38,216 nucleotides of DNA from an uncultured Clostridia bacterium (lineage in GTDB: Bacteria; Bacillota; Clostridia; Peptostreptococcales; Anaerovoracaceae), in the NCBI GenBank assembly GCA_945828095.1, contig CALZOZ010000012.1, positions 1-38,216 on the forward strand, in the 5' to 3' direction. Under the pieces are notes generated by a model, which ran no database searches, was not told the DNA's origin, and saw only the letters and a list, made by a program, of their open reading frames with translations. Positions 25,963-34,000 of the stretch are shown here, piece by piece (position 1 is the first letter of the stretch; each line of letters starts with the position of its first letter). Both the position numbers and the translations under genes were made by a program.

Positions 25963-28590
25963 TTATTTTTTCTCAGCTATAGCTGCCTGTGCTGCCGCCA
26001 GCCTTGCGATAGGTACGCGGAACGGTGAGCAGGACACGTAGTCCAGACCGATTTTGTGGCAGAATTCTACTGAAGAAGGATCGCCGCCGTGCTCGCCGCA
26101 TACTCCGGTGTGGAGGTTGCTGTTTGCACCCTTTCCAAGCTTGATGGCTGTTTTCATCAGCTTTCCTACTCCATTCTGATCCAACTTTGCGAACGGATCA
26201 TTTTCGAAAATCTTGTTCTCATAGTATGATCCGAGGAACTTTCCTGCATCGTCACGGGAGAAACCGAATGACATCTGTGTCAGGTCGTTGGTTCCGAAAC
26301 TGAAGAAATCAGCTACACCGGCTATCTCATCGGCTGTTACGCAGGCACGAGGAATTTCAATCATCGTACCAACTTTGTACTTCAGCTCAGCGCCTGCAGC
26401 GGCGATTTCCGCATCTGCTGTCTCCACAACAATCTTTTTAACAAAGGCTAATTCCTTCACGTCTGATGTGAGCGGTATCATGATTTCAGGCACAATGTTC
26501 CAGTCAGGATGAGCCTTATTTACCTTAAGTGCCGCACGGATGACTGCTTTGGTCTGCATTCTTGGGATTTCAGGATATGTGATAGCAAGGCGAAGGCCTC
26601 TGTGTCCCATCATAGGGTTGAATTCGTGAAGGGAAGCGATTATTTCCTTGATATCCTCAACTGTTTTTCCCTGTGCATCTGCCAGTTTCTTTATGTCCTC
26701 CTCTTCTGTCGGAAGGAATTCGTGTAGAGGCGGGTCGAGGAAACGGATAGTAACAGGATATCCTTCAAGAGCTTCAAAGAGTTCCTCAAAGTCTCCCTGC
26801 TGATAAGGCAGAATCTTTTCAAGTGCAGCTTCTCTTTCCTCCACTGTGTCGGAACAGATCATTTCACGGAATGCAGCGATTCTGTCCTCTTCAAAGAACA
26901 TGTGCTCAGTACGGCAAAGTCCGATTCCCTCTGCGCCAAGCTCACGAGCCTTCTTTGCATCGGCAGGAGTATCAGCGTTGGTGCGAACTCTTAATCTTCT
27001 GTACTTGTCAGCCCACTCCATGATTCTTCCGAATTCACCGGCGATAACCGCATCTGTTGTAGGGATAATTCCCTCATATATATTTCCTGTAGTTCCGTCA
27101 AGGGAAATTTCTGAGCCTTCCACAAAGGTCTTTCCTGCAAGAGTGAACTTTTTGTTTTCCTCGTCCATGTTAATGTCACCGCAGCCGGATACACAGCAGG
27201 TTCCCATACCTCTGGCAACTACAGCAGCGTGGGATGTCATACCGCCGCGGACAGTGAGTATTCCCTGAGCAGCCTTCATGCCTGTGATGTCTTCAGGGGA
27301 AGTTTCCAGACGAACCAGAACTACTTTTTCGCCCTTTGCAGCCCATGCTACAGCATCATCGGCGTTGAAAACAACCTTTCCGCATGCTGCTCCCGGAGAT
27401 GCTCCAAGTCCCTTTCCGATTGGTGCTGCCGCCTTAAGGGCCTCAGCGTCAAACTGCGGGTGAAGGAGAGTGTCAAGATTACGAGGATCAATCATAGCAA
27501 CAGCTTCTTCCTCGGTTCTCATGCCCTCATCTACCAGATCGCAGGCTATCTTTAAGGCTGCCTGAGCAGTTCTCTTGCCGTTTCTGGTCTGAAGCATGAA
27601 AAGCTTGCGATCCTGAATGGTAAATTCCATGTCCTGCATATCTCTGTAGTGATTTTCCAGAGTGCTGCATACGTTCTTAAACTGTTCAAATACCTCAGGC
27701 ATAACTTCGGCCAGGGACTCGATAGGCTGCGGAGTACGAACGCCGGCAACAACATCCTCGCCCTGAGCGTTGAGAAGAAATTCGCCCATGAGCTTCTTTT
27801 CTCCGGTAGCCGGGTCACGGGTAAATGCAACGCCTGTACCTGATTCATCGGACCAGTTTCCGAAAGCCATTTCCTGAACGTTTACAGCTGTACCCCATGA
27901 GTACGGGATATCATTGTCACGGCGATAAACGTTAGCTCGAGGGTTGTCCCATGATCTGAATACAGCCTTGATAGCTCCCATCAGCTGTTCTCTCGGGTCA
28001 TCAGGGAAATCCTCTCCTATTTTTTCTTTATATTCTGCTTTGAACTGATCTGCAAGTTCCTTCAGGTCTTCAGCAGTAAGCTCTACGTCCTGAGTAACCC
28101 CTCTTTTTTCTTTCATCTCATCGATGAGCTCTTCAAAATACTTCTTGCCCACCTCCATTACTACATCGGAGTACATCTGAATGAACCTTCTGTAACAGTC
28201 TCTTGCCCATCTTTCGTTGCCAGTCTTTTTGGCAACCACTTCTACTACCTCTTCATTAAGTCCCAGGTTCAGGATAGTGTCCATCATTCCCGGCATAGAT
28301 GCCCTCGCGCCTGAGCGCACGGAAACGAGAAGCGGATTTTCTTTATCTCCGAATTTCTTGCCGGTAATTTCCTCCATCTTTGTTACAGCCTCATCAATCT
28401 GAGCCTGAATATCGTCGTTGATCTGACGACCATCCTCGTAATATTGCGTACATGCTTCTGTAGTGATGGTGAATCCCTGAGGAACAGGAAGCCCCAGTCT
28501 TGTCATCTCTGCAAGGTTAGCTCCCTTACCTCCGAGGAGGTTTCTCATACCTGCATCACCTTCGGAAAACATATAAACCCACTTGGCCAT
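25963..28590 (-). CDS. ppdK: Pyruvate, phosphate dikinase
   Basis: PPDK interconverts pyruvate + ATP + Pi and PEP + AMP + PPi; anaerobes use it for PEP synthesis or PPi-linked glycolysis. 875 aa, full length. N-terminal ATP-grasp domain starts MAKWVYMFSEGDAGMRNLLG and includes GGKGANLAEM; the phosphohistidine swivel domain has GGMTSHAAVVARGMG; the C-terminal PEP barrel has GLCRTEHMFF, FGTNDLTQMSFG and the catalytic cysteine in GVCGEHGGDP. TAGGAGG precedes ATG 28590. Unusually, a consensus -24/-12 promoter sits at 28633-28648 with a leader of about 32 nt, linking it to the peptide regulon. In that setting, PEP synthesis from amino-acid-derived pyruvate is the likely direction (inference). Confidence 0.97.
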   Translation of the reverse strand: MAKWVYMFSEGDAGMRNLLGGKGANLAEMTRLGLPVPQGFTITTEACTQYYEDGRQINDDIQAQIDEAVTKMEEITGKKFGDKENPLLVSVRSGARASMPGMMDTILNLGLNEEVVEVVAKKTGNERWARDCYRRFIQMYSDVVMEVGKKYFEELIDEMKEKRGVTQDVELTAEDLKELADQFKAEYKEKIGEDFPDDPREQLMGAIKAVFRSWDNPRANVYRRDNDIPYSWGTAVNVQEMAFGNWSDESGTGVAFTRDPATGEKKLMGEFLLNAQGEDVVAGVRTPQPIESLAEVMPEVFEQFKNVCSTLENHYRDMQDMEFTIQDRKLFMLQTRNGKRTAQAALKIACDLVDEGMRTEEEAVAMIDPRNLDTLLHPQFDAEALKAAAPIGKGLGASPGAACGKVVFNADDAVAWAAKGEKVVLVRLETSPEDITGMKAAQGILTVRGGMTSHAAVVARGMGTCCVSGCGDINMDEENKKFTLAGKTFVEGSEISLDGTTGNIYEGIIPTTDAVIAGEFGRIMEWADKYRRLRVRTNADTPADAKKARELGAEGIGLCRTEHMFFEEDRIAAFREMICSDTVEEREAALEKILPYQQGDFEELFEALEGYPVTIRFLDPPLHEFLPTEEEDIKKLADAQGKTVEDIKEIIASLHEFNPMMGHRGLRLAITYPEIPRMQTKAVIRAALKVNKAHPDWNIVPEIMIPLTSDVKELAFVKKIVVETADAEIAAAGAELKYKVGTMIEIPRACVTADEIAGVADFFSFGTNDLTQMSFGFSRDDAGKFLGSYYENKIFENDPFAKLDQNGVGKLMKTAIKLGKGANSNLHTGVCGEHGGDPSSVEFCHKIGLDYVSCSPFRVPIARLAAAQAAIAEKK

Positions 28591-28632
28591 TTTTACTACC
28601 TCCTAAGTATTTTTTCTATGCATATATATATT

Positions 28633-28648
28633 TGCAATAAGCATGCCA
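28633..28648 (-). promoter_or_regulatory. Sigma-54 (-24/-12) promoter of ppdK
   Basis: Minus strand TGGCATGCTTATTGCA is a near-perfect consensus with GG-N10-GC. Predicted start near 28622, about 32 nt before the ppdK ATG. Upstream, 28660-28730 is a notably G+C-rich stretch, and AAAATCG-A-CGATTTT (28747-28761) is an inverted repeat about 100 bp from the promoter that could be an activator site. Confidence 0.9.
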
Positions 28649-28802
28649 TCTTATTGGATGCGGTTTGCGGGTCGGTGGGCTCTGGCTCGGGTGGCTGTCG
28701 GAAGGGCCGGCGGCTGATTGACATGTCCGCCGTACCTATTTTTTTCAAAATCGACGATTTTTTGCGAGCCTCTGCATCAATACAGAATAAATGCAGACCT
28801 GA

Positions 28803-29002
28803 CTCCACCATTTTTGCTGTTTTCGGAGGTTTTGGTGGAAAAAATCATAACTCCCTGCCTCTCAAGCTACATGTAATTATATGTAAAACGTTGAAATTTC
28901 AACATTTGGGACGAATGCCCATTTTTCGTACTACTCCTGAACCAGGTGAAAAGACAAAAAAATTCCACCATTTCGGCAAAAATCTGCAAAAATGGTGGAA
29001 TT
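28803..29002 (-). repeat. Structured ~200-bp intergenic repeat, copy 2 (inverted)
   Basis: Read on the minus strand it has the same order as copy 1. Hairpin D is AATTCCACCATTT against AAAATGGTGGAATT (ends at 29002 and 28961) and is followed by seven T, an excellent terminator for the BKACE gene ending at 29081. Then come the palindrome GTTGAAATTTCAAC (28890-28903), TTTTACATATAATTACATG (28887-28869) and hairpin C (28839-28804). Length is about 198 bp against 196 bp for copy 1. Together with the ppdK promoter it occupies much of the 28591-29080 gap; a small GC-rich inverted repeat (29040-29062) lies between it and the BKACE stop. Confidence 0.72.
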
Positions 29003-29080
29003 CCACGTCTTAAAATTATGTAATTATCGCCGTATCCCAACCGTATCCCGGCCGGATACCGGCTTACTGCCCGCTACTGA

Positions 29081-29911
29081 CTATTTCAGAGGTGCTAATC
29101 CAAGGATTTCTCTTGCTTCTGCAGGAGTAGCAACTTCTCTTCCGAGTAACTTAGCAAGTTCTACTACCTTTGCTACCATCTGGCCGTTGGATTCTGCCAG
29201 AACGCCCTTTTCCATGTAAAGGTTGTCTTCGAAACCTACTCTTACATGTCCGCCCATTGAGATTGTAGCTGCAGCGATGTGCCATGCATTCTTGCCAAGG
29301 CCTGTTGCAGTCCATGTTGAACCTTCAGGAATGGATTCTACCATGTATACCAGGTCTCTGATTGTAGCTGTCATCTGTACTCCGAGTACGAAGTCCCAGT
29401 GAATAGGCTTTACTAAGTAGCCCTTCTTGTAAGCAGTCTTCATAGCAACGTCGATCATGCCCTTATCGAATACTTCGCATTCAGGCTTGATGCCTCTTTC
29501 CCGCATGATCTTAGCAAAGTTAATGATTGTATTGTCAGTGTTTACGAAAATTTCATCTCCGCCGAAGTTGCAAGTACCGCAGTCTAAAGTAGCCATTTCA
29601 GGTGTAGGAACTACTTCTGTGGAAGCAAGTCTTTCAAGGTCAGTCATGCCAACTGCTCCGCCTGTTGAAGGCTGAATGATTACATCCGGGCATTCCTTTC
29701 TGATAGCGTCGATGCATTCCTGGAATCTGCCGGTGTCCTGAGTAGGAGTACCGTCGTCCCATCTTACGTGAAGGTGAATTAAAGCTGCACCTGCATCATA
29801 AGCTGACTTAGCCTCTCTTACGATTTCTTCTACAGTGTAAGGAACGTTAGGATTCTGTTCCTTTGTTACTTCTGCGCCGCAAATACATGCACTGATAATT
29901 AATTTTTCCAT
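29081..29911 (-). CDS. BKACE family enzyme (3-keto-5-aminohexanoate cleavage enzyme-like)
   Basis: BKACE (DUF849) enzymes condense a beta-keto acid with acetyl-CoA to give acetoacetate and a CoA thioester; Kce is the lysine-fermentation member. The 276-aa barrel has the zinc motif HLHVR, the substrate-side QPSTGG, and a late TGLGKNAWHIAAATISMGGHVRVGFED segment that carries conserved family residues. The start chosen is ATG 29911 (MEKLIISACI), 6 nt after AAGGAG; an in-frame ATG six codons upstream precedes that site. A TATAAT box (29935-29940) suggests a sigma-A promoter in the 74-bp gap after rapZ. None of the other lysine-fermentation genes (kdd, kal, kamA) are nearby, so the true substrate is open. 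Confidence 0.88.
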   Translation of the reverse strand: MEKLIISACICGAEVTKEQNPNVPYTVEEIVREAKSAYDAGAALIHLHVRWDDGTPTQDTGRFQECIDAIRKECPDVIIQPSTGGAVGMTDLERLASTEVVPTPEMATLDCGTCNFGGDEIFVNTDNTIINFAKIMRERGIKPECEVFDKGMIDVAMKTAYKKGYLVKPIHWDFVLGVQMTATIRDLVYMVESIPEGSTWTATGLGKNAWHIAAATISMGGHVRVGFEDNLYMEKGVLAESNGQMVAKVVELAKLLGREVATPAEAREILGLAPLK

Positions 29912-29985
29912 GTTTATCTCCTTTTTCATTTAATATTATACAGAAAATTTAAACACGAATTACTACATACATCTATATTATAACA

Positions 29986-30837
29986 TCATAAGTCACGATG
30001 TTCAAGGGTAACTCTTCGTCCCTGCTCAGTAAAAATTCTGTGCATCTCGTTTGCCACGGCCACGGAGCGGTGATGCCCCCCTGTGCAGCCGAAAGCCACC
30101 GTAAGGCTGTACTTACCCTCCTTGATGTAGCAAGGGATAAGTTTTTCGATGAGCTCGGCAGTTCGGTTGATGAATTCCTTGGTGATATCGTGTTTCAGGA
30201 CATACTGGGAGACCTTCTTGTTGTTGCCTGTGAGTTTTTTGAGGCTCGGCACATAGTAGGGGTTGGGTATGAAGCGCACGTCCAGGGTCCAGTCGGTCTC
30301 AAGGGGTATGCCGTGTTTGTACCCGAAGGACATGATGTTGATTACAAAAGTGCTGTCCTTGCCTCCTTTGTTGAAAAGCCGATCAAGCTCTGCATTCATC
30401 TCCGCCACCTTCAGCGATGATGTGTCTATAATGTAGTTGGCGTATGCCCTCAGCTCGCTGAGCTGCCTGCGTTCCTCCTCGATAACCTCCTTGGTGATGG
30501 CCGCTGTGGAAAGAGGATGGGTTCTGCGGGTTTCGTTGTATCTTCTGATGAGGGCCTCGTCGGAAGCCTCAATGAAAAGAATTTTGAAGTCCACATTTTC
30601 GTCAGCCTCCAGAGCCGCTATGCTGCTCTTAAGGTCACCGAAAAACCTGCCGCCTCGCACGTCGATTACGAAAGCCGCCTTTTTTACATTCTTGGCACCT
30701 GCCAGAGAAAGGTCTATGAAATTTTTTATGAGGGCCGGTGGCATGTTGTCTATGCAGTAATAGCCCTTGTCCTCAAACCAGTCCGCCGCCTTGGTTTTGC
30801 CGGCGCCGGAAAGTCCCGTGATAATTACTACTTCCAT
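29986..30837 (-). CDS. rapZ: RNase adapter / nucleotide-binding protein RapZ (YvcJ)
   Basis: RapZ-family protein, 283 aa. N-terminal P-loop GLSGAGKT (8-15), a GYYCIDNMPP segment, and the C-terminal domain with GYKHGIPLETDWTLDVRFIPNP and CTGGHHRSV, all hallmark motifs. In Firmicutes (YvcJ) it is a GTP/ATP-binding protein with a role in cell-envelope or competence regulation; in enterics it controls GlmS through small RNAs. ATG 30837 follows AAGGAAAAATA. It ends the AI-2E permease - murB - PHP - rapZ run. In many Clostridia whiA follows rapZ; here the next gene is a BKACE enzyme. Confidence 0.95.
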   Translation of the reverse strand: MEVVIITGLSGAGKTKAADWFEDKGYYCIDNMPPALIKNFIDLSLAGAKNVKKAAFVIDVRGGRFFGDLKSSIAALEADENVDFKILFIEASDEALIRRYNETRRTHPLSTAAITKEVIEEERRQLSELRAYANYIIDTSSLKVAEMNAELDRLFNKGGKDSTFVINIMSFGYKHGIPLETDWTLDVRFIPNPYYVPSLKKLTGNNKKVSQYVLKHDITKEFINRTAELIEKLIPCYIKEGKYSLTVAFGCTGGHHRSVAVANEMHRIFTEQGRRVTLEHRDL

Positions 30838-30877
30838 TATTTTTCCTTTATTCTTAAGCTGCGCTGTCAGTCATGCT

Positions 30878-31636
30878 TCAGCGCTCAGCTATATTCACGA
30901 TGCGAGCCGGGTCAAGCCCTGCTTCAAGCGCCCTTCTAAGAGGTCCCTCGAAGGAACCCACTCTCGATGGTATGTGAGCATCGCTTCCGATTATAAATTT
31001 CACATCATAGGCGGCGGCGATTTTGATTTCCTCCACCGTCAGGTGATGATGCTTGTCGTTGATTTCGATAAATGTGCCCGTGTCGGCGCAGGCCCTTGCA
31101 ATGTCTGCAATATCAAAAGGTCCCTTGTCCCCCGGATGAGTCAGCACATCGATGTGATTGCCGTGCTCCTCGTTATAGTAAAGGGCGTCCAGAATCATGG
31201 CCGTGTTCTTTACCTTCAGAGTCGAAGTCTCTCCGCCGAAGAGTCCGGCGTGCTTATTCAGGTAGTTTGGAACCATGCCGGCGTGGAGAATTCCGAAGTG
31301 GTAGCCTGCCAGCAGAATATCGTAGTCAGGCCTTTCCTCAGGTGCCACGTCAAGGAAAGGTTCCACGCGCAAGGTGTTTGCCTCTACGCCAAGGAGGATT
31401 TTTATCTGAGGGTATTTAAGCTGAAGCTCTTCGATTTCTGCTCTCATCTGAGGCAGCTTGTTTCGGTCGATGCCGTAGGTCAGGTGACCCGGTCCGTGGT
31501 CGGTGATGGCGACAGATTCAAGTCCTTTTGCCACCGCTTCCTTCACATTATCCTCGATGGTTCCTTTTCCGTGGGAATAGATGGTATGGGTATGATGGTC
31601 GAAGACCATGTGATATTTTGAAATTATCTTATCCAA
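30878..31636 (-). CDS. PHP domain phosphatase/hydrolase
   Basis: A polymerase-and-histidinol-phosphatase (PHP) metal hydrolase, 252 aa. Metal ligands are visible in FDHHTHTIYSHGKG, AITDHGPGH, the GVEAN glutamate, DVLTHPGD, IEINDKHH and IIGSDAHIPSRVG. Substrate unknown; YcdX-like members are phosphatases. The start is TTG 31636, 8 nt after GGAGGT and overlapping the murB stop by 8 nt (TTGGATAA). The first ATG (31609) would lack a ribosome site. Placement between murB and rapZ is common in Clostridia. Confidence 0.88.
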   Translation of the reverse strand: MDKIISKYHMVFDHHTHTIYSHGKGTIEDNVKEAVAKGLESVAITDHGPGHLTYGIDRNKLPQMRAEIEELQLKYPQIKILLGVEANTLRVEPFLDVAPEERPDYDILLAGYHFGILHAGMVPNYLNKHAGLFGGETSTLKVKNTAMILDALYYNEEHGNHIDVLTHPGDKGPFDIADIARACADTGTFIEINDKHHHLTVEEIKIAAAYDVKFIIGSDAHIPSRVGSFEGPLRRALEAGLDPARIVNIAER

Positions 31637-32588
31637 TTATGCGTACCTCCGGTTCCAGCATTACGCCGAATTTGTCGTAAACCGTATTCTGTACCATAGC
31701 GATGAGCTGCAGGATGTCCGTAGCTGTGGCTCCGCCTCTGTTGATTACAAAGCCGCTGTGGAGGGTTGAAACCTGTGCACCGCCTACTGTAAGGCCCTTT
31801 AGCCCTGCATCCTCAATGAGCTTTCCGGCAAAATACCCTTCCGGTCTCTTAAAGGTGCTGCCTGCGGACGGGTAGTTAACCGGCTGCTTGGCGTTGCGCT
31901 TGGCGTTAAGTTCTTTCATCTGAGCCGCGATTTCTTCTCTGTCACCTTTTTTTAAACTCAGGGTGACCTCTGTTACGATATAGTCGTTCTGTTGCAGAGC
32001 GCTGCCTCTGTATCTGAATTCCAGTTCTTCGTTGGTGAAAGCCTTCTCAGTAAGCCCGTCAGGTGAAACGGCTCTGACGGATTTGACGATGTCCTTCATC
32101 TCGCCGCCGTAGGCCCCTGCGTTCATAAACACTGCACCGCCCAGACTTCCCGGGATTCCGCTTGCAAATTCAAATCCGGTCAGACTGTTGAGCTGAAGCA
32201 TCTTTGCTAAACTGGACATCAGTATGGATGCACCGCACCTGACCACGTATTCATCGCCGTCATTAAACCAGCGTGAAGGATTGTCAGCATGGACTTCACC
32301 AAAGCCTTCTCCCAGCTTGATTGCCAGCCCGTCGTAGCCGCTGTCCTTAAACAGTGTGTTGGAGCCGTTTCCAAGCATCAGGTGGGTAATCTTTTCCTCG
32401 TCTGCGAAGCGAAGCACCGCCTTAAGCTGATCTGTATTTTCAACCTCAACCAGAGCGAGAGCCTTGCCGCCCGCCCTGAAAGAAGTGTATTTACTCATGT
32501 CTGCGTTTTCTGTGACGCTAAATCTATCGCTGCTCTGAGTTTCCGTCAGAAGCTCTGTCAGCCTCTTTGCTAAATCTCTCTTTTCCAA
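31629..32588 (-). CDS. murB: UDP-N-acetylenolpyruvoylglucosamine reductase
   Basis: MurB is the FAD-dependent enzyme that makes UDP-MurNAc in peptidoglycan synthesis. The FAD-binding part shows NADMSKYTSFRAGG, LGNGSNTLF and GIPGSLGGAVFMNAGAYGGE; the catalytic serine is in PSAGSTFKRP, and the C-terminal glutamate in EPEVRIIG. The start chosen is TTG 32588 (EKRDLAKRL...), 6 nt after AGGAGG; an ATG at 32609 would encode that ribosome site as Arg-Arg. 319 aa. The 5' end overlaps the AI-2E permease gene by 65 nt and the 3' end overlaps the PHP gene, so expression of the three is tightly coupled. Confidence 0.95.
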   Translation of the reverse strand: MEKRDLAKRLTELLTETQSSDRFSVTENADMSKYTSFRAGGKALALVEVENTDQLKAVLRFADEEKITHLMLGNGSNTLFKDSGYDGLAIKLGEGFGEVHADNPSRWFNDGDEYVVRCGASILMSSLAKMLQLNSLTGFEFASGIPGSLGGAVFMNAGAYGGEMKDIVKSVRAVSPDGLTEKAFTNEELEFRYRGSALQQNDYIVTEVTLSLKKGDREEIAAQMKELNAKRNAKQPVNYPSAGSTFKRPEGYFAGKLIEDAGLKGLTVGGAQVSTLHSGFVINRGGATATDILQLIAMVQNTVYDKFGVMLEPEVRIIG

Positions 32589-33834
32589 AAAGATCCTCCT
32601 TTTTAACATTATATTTGCTGAAATCTTCGTACAGCAAAGTATCCGTTGCCATTTTCTTTTCTTTGAGTCGTCCGTTGATGGCTCTGCTGATATATGTGTA
32701 AATTATTGCAAACACCGGTACGCCCAGCACCATGCCCACGAAGCCAAAAAGTCCTCCGCTGACTATGATGGCGAACATAACCCAGAAGCTTGCCAGCTTG
32801 GTGGTCTTGCCCAGAATCTTAGGGCCGATGATGTTTCCGTCAATCTGCTGCAGCACCAGAATCATAAGGGCGAATTTCAATGCCGATATAGGCTCAATGA
32901 TGAGCAGAATAATGCCTGAAGGCACTGCACCGATAAACGGGCCAAAAAACGGAATGATATTGGTGACTCCCACAACCACGCTGACCAGCATCGGCAGCGG
33001 CAGCCCCAGAATGCTCATTGCCGCAAAGCAAAGTATGCCCATTATAATCGAATCTATGATTTTGCCGTTGATGAAGCCACCAAAGGTTTCGTTGGTCAGA
33101 GTGCCCAGCTCAAATATTTTCTCAGCTCTTTCCTGCTTGAATACCGCCAGCACAAGTTTTCTTGACTGGGCGATGAACATTTCCTTGCTGTTAAGGACAT
33201 AGACGCAGATTATCAGGGCTACGAAAAAGTCAAATATTACACCAACCGTTCCGATTACGCCTACAGAAACGTTGTTAAGAACAGCTTCAGCCCCGGGAAC
33301 CATTTTTTCCTGTACCCACTCAATGATGGTGTCCGTCAGGCCGTCCAGTTTGCCCGCCAGGAATTCCATGGCCTCCGGATTGGATTCAAGATTGGTTCTG
33401 AGCCACTGAATAAAGCGGCTCATGGTTTCCGGCAGCCCCAGCACCAGACCCATTATGCTTTCCCAAAGGTCCGGCAGAATCATCATAATGCAGCCGCCCA
33501 CAACCACAGCAAGGACGATGAGCGAAATGAGGGTCGCTATTATCCGCGCCAGTTTCAGGTCGTTTACAGGTTTCTTAAAGCGGCCTTTGTTAAGGCGATA
33601 TATGACCTTGGCGGTGCCGTTGTATATAGGGCAAAGGAGATAGGCCATGACTATGCCTATGTAGAACGGCATGAGGATGTCGTTCATACGGGCAAACCCC
33701 TCTGACACTACCCTGAAGTTATTCACTACATAGTATGTCAGAATCAGGGCGCAGCCTACAGCAAAGAACATGAGTCCCTCTTTGACATATTTATTTTTCA
33801 TGGAAAGTTTGTTATTCCTGTTTGTCTGATTCAT
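32524..33834 (-). CDS. AI-2E family transporter (PerM/YtvI-like permease)
   Basis: A 436-aa membrane protein of the AI-2E/PerM family with about eight helices. Visible are the paired N-terminal helices, a long amphipathic middle region (MSRFIQWLRTNLESNPEAME) and the conserved GVTNIIPFFGPFIGAVP and LQQIDGNIIGPKILG segments. Substrate unknown; members have been linked to signal export, Na+/H+ antiport or germination. ATG 33834 follows GAGGAAACC; the open frame extends to 33918 but those codons overlap the promoter. First gene of the operon leading into murB. Confidence 0.9.
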   Translation of the reverse strand: MNQTNRNNKLSMKNKYVKEGLMFFAVGCALILTYYVVNNFRVVSEGFARMNDILMPFYIGIVMAYLLCPIYNGTAKVIYRLNKGRFKKPVNDLKLARIIATLISLIVLAVVVGGCIMMILPDLWESIMGLVLGLPETMSRFIQWLRTNLESNPEAMEFLAGKLDGLTDTIIEWVQEKMVPGAEAVLNNVSVGVIGTVGVIFDFFVALIICVYVLNSKEMFIAQSRKLVLAVFKQERAEKIFELGTLTNETFGGFINGKIIDSIIMGILCFAAMSILGLPLPMLVSVVVGVTNIIPFFGPFIGAVPSGIILLIIEPISALKFALMILVLQQIDGNIIGPKILGKTTKLASFWVMFAIIVSGGLFGFVGMVLGVPVFAIIYTYISRAINGRLKEKKMATDTLLYEDFSKYNVKKEDLFGKERFSKEADRASDGNSEQR

Positions 33835-33888
33835 CTTAGGTTTCCTCTGTGAATTGTGTGGACGCCCTTGCGACCTCTGTATACTGAT

Positions 33889-33918
33889 ATTATATCCCAA
33901 GGGCGGCGGAGTTTTCAA
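33889..33918 (-). promoter_or_regulatory. Sigma-A promoter of the AI-2E - murB - PHP - rapZ operon
   Basis: Minus strand TTGAAA (33918-33913) and TATAAT (33894-33889) with an 18-nt spacer, 54 nt before ATG 33834. It is the clearest housekeeping promoter in the window. Confidence 0.8.
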
Positions 33919-33948
33919 GTGGTTTGTGGGGTTTTTGCCAATATAATA

Positions 33949-33970
33949 GGAGGCCGATAATTCGGCCTCC
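33949..33970 (-). terminator. Terminator of the surface-protein gene
   Basis: GGAGGCCG (33949-33956) pairs perfectly with CGGCCTCC (33963-33970) around 6 nt, 30 bp past the stop at 34001. The minus strand continues TATTATATT, a modest U-rich tail. Confidence 0.6.
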
Positions 33971-34000
33971 GTGGGTTTTGAAATAATCTTGCGATTATAA

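Noticed and set aside
25664-29002. CRISPR array from the repeated CCACCA/TGGTGG hairpins
   Set aside because: Only four irregularly spaced hairpins in two clusters, with no equal-length spacers and no cas genes.
28444-29013. 189-codon plus-strand open frame over the 5' end of ppdK and the upstream gap
   Set aside because: It covers ppdK coding sequence antisense, then the sigma-54 promoter and the structured repeat; low-complexity product without recognisable features.
30767-31621. 284-codon plus-strand open frame opposite the PHP gene
   Set aside because: Antisense shadow of a gene with intact metal-binding motifs.
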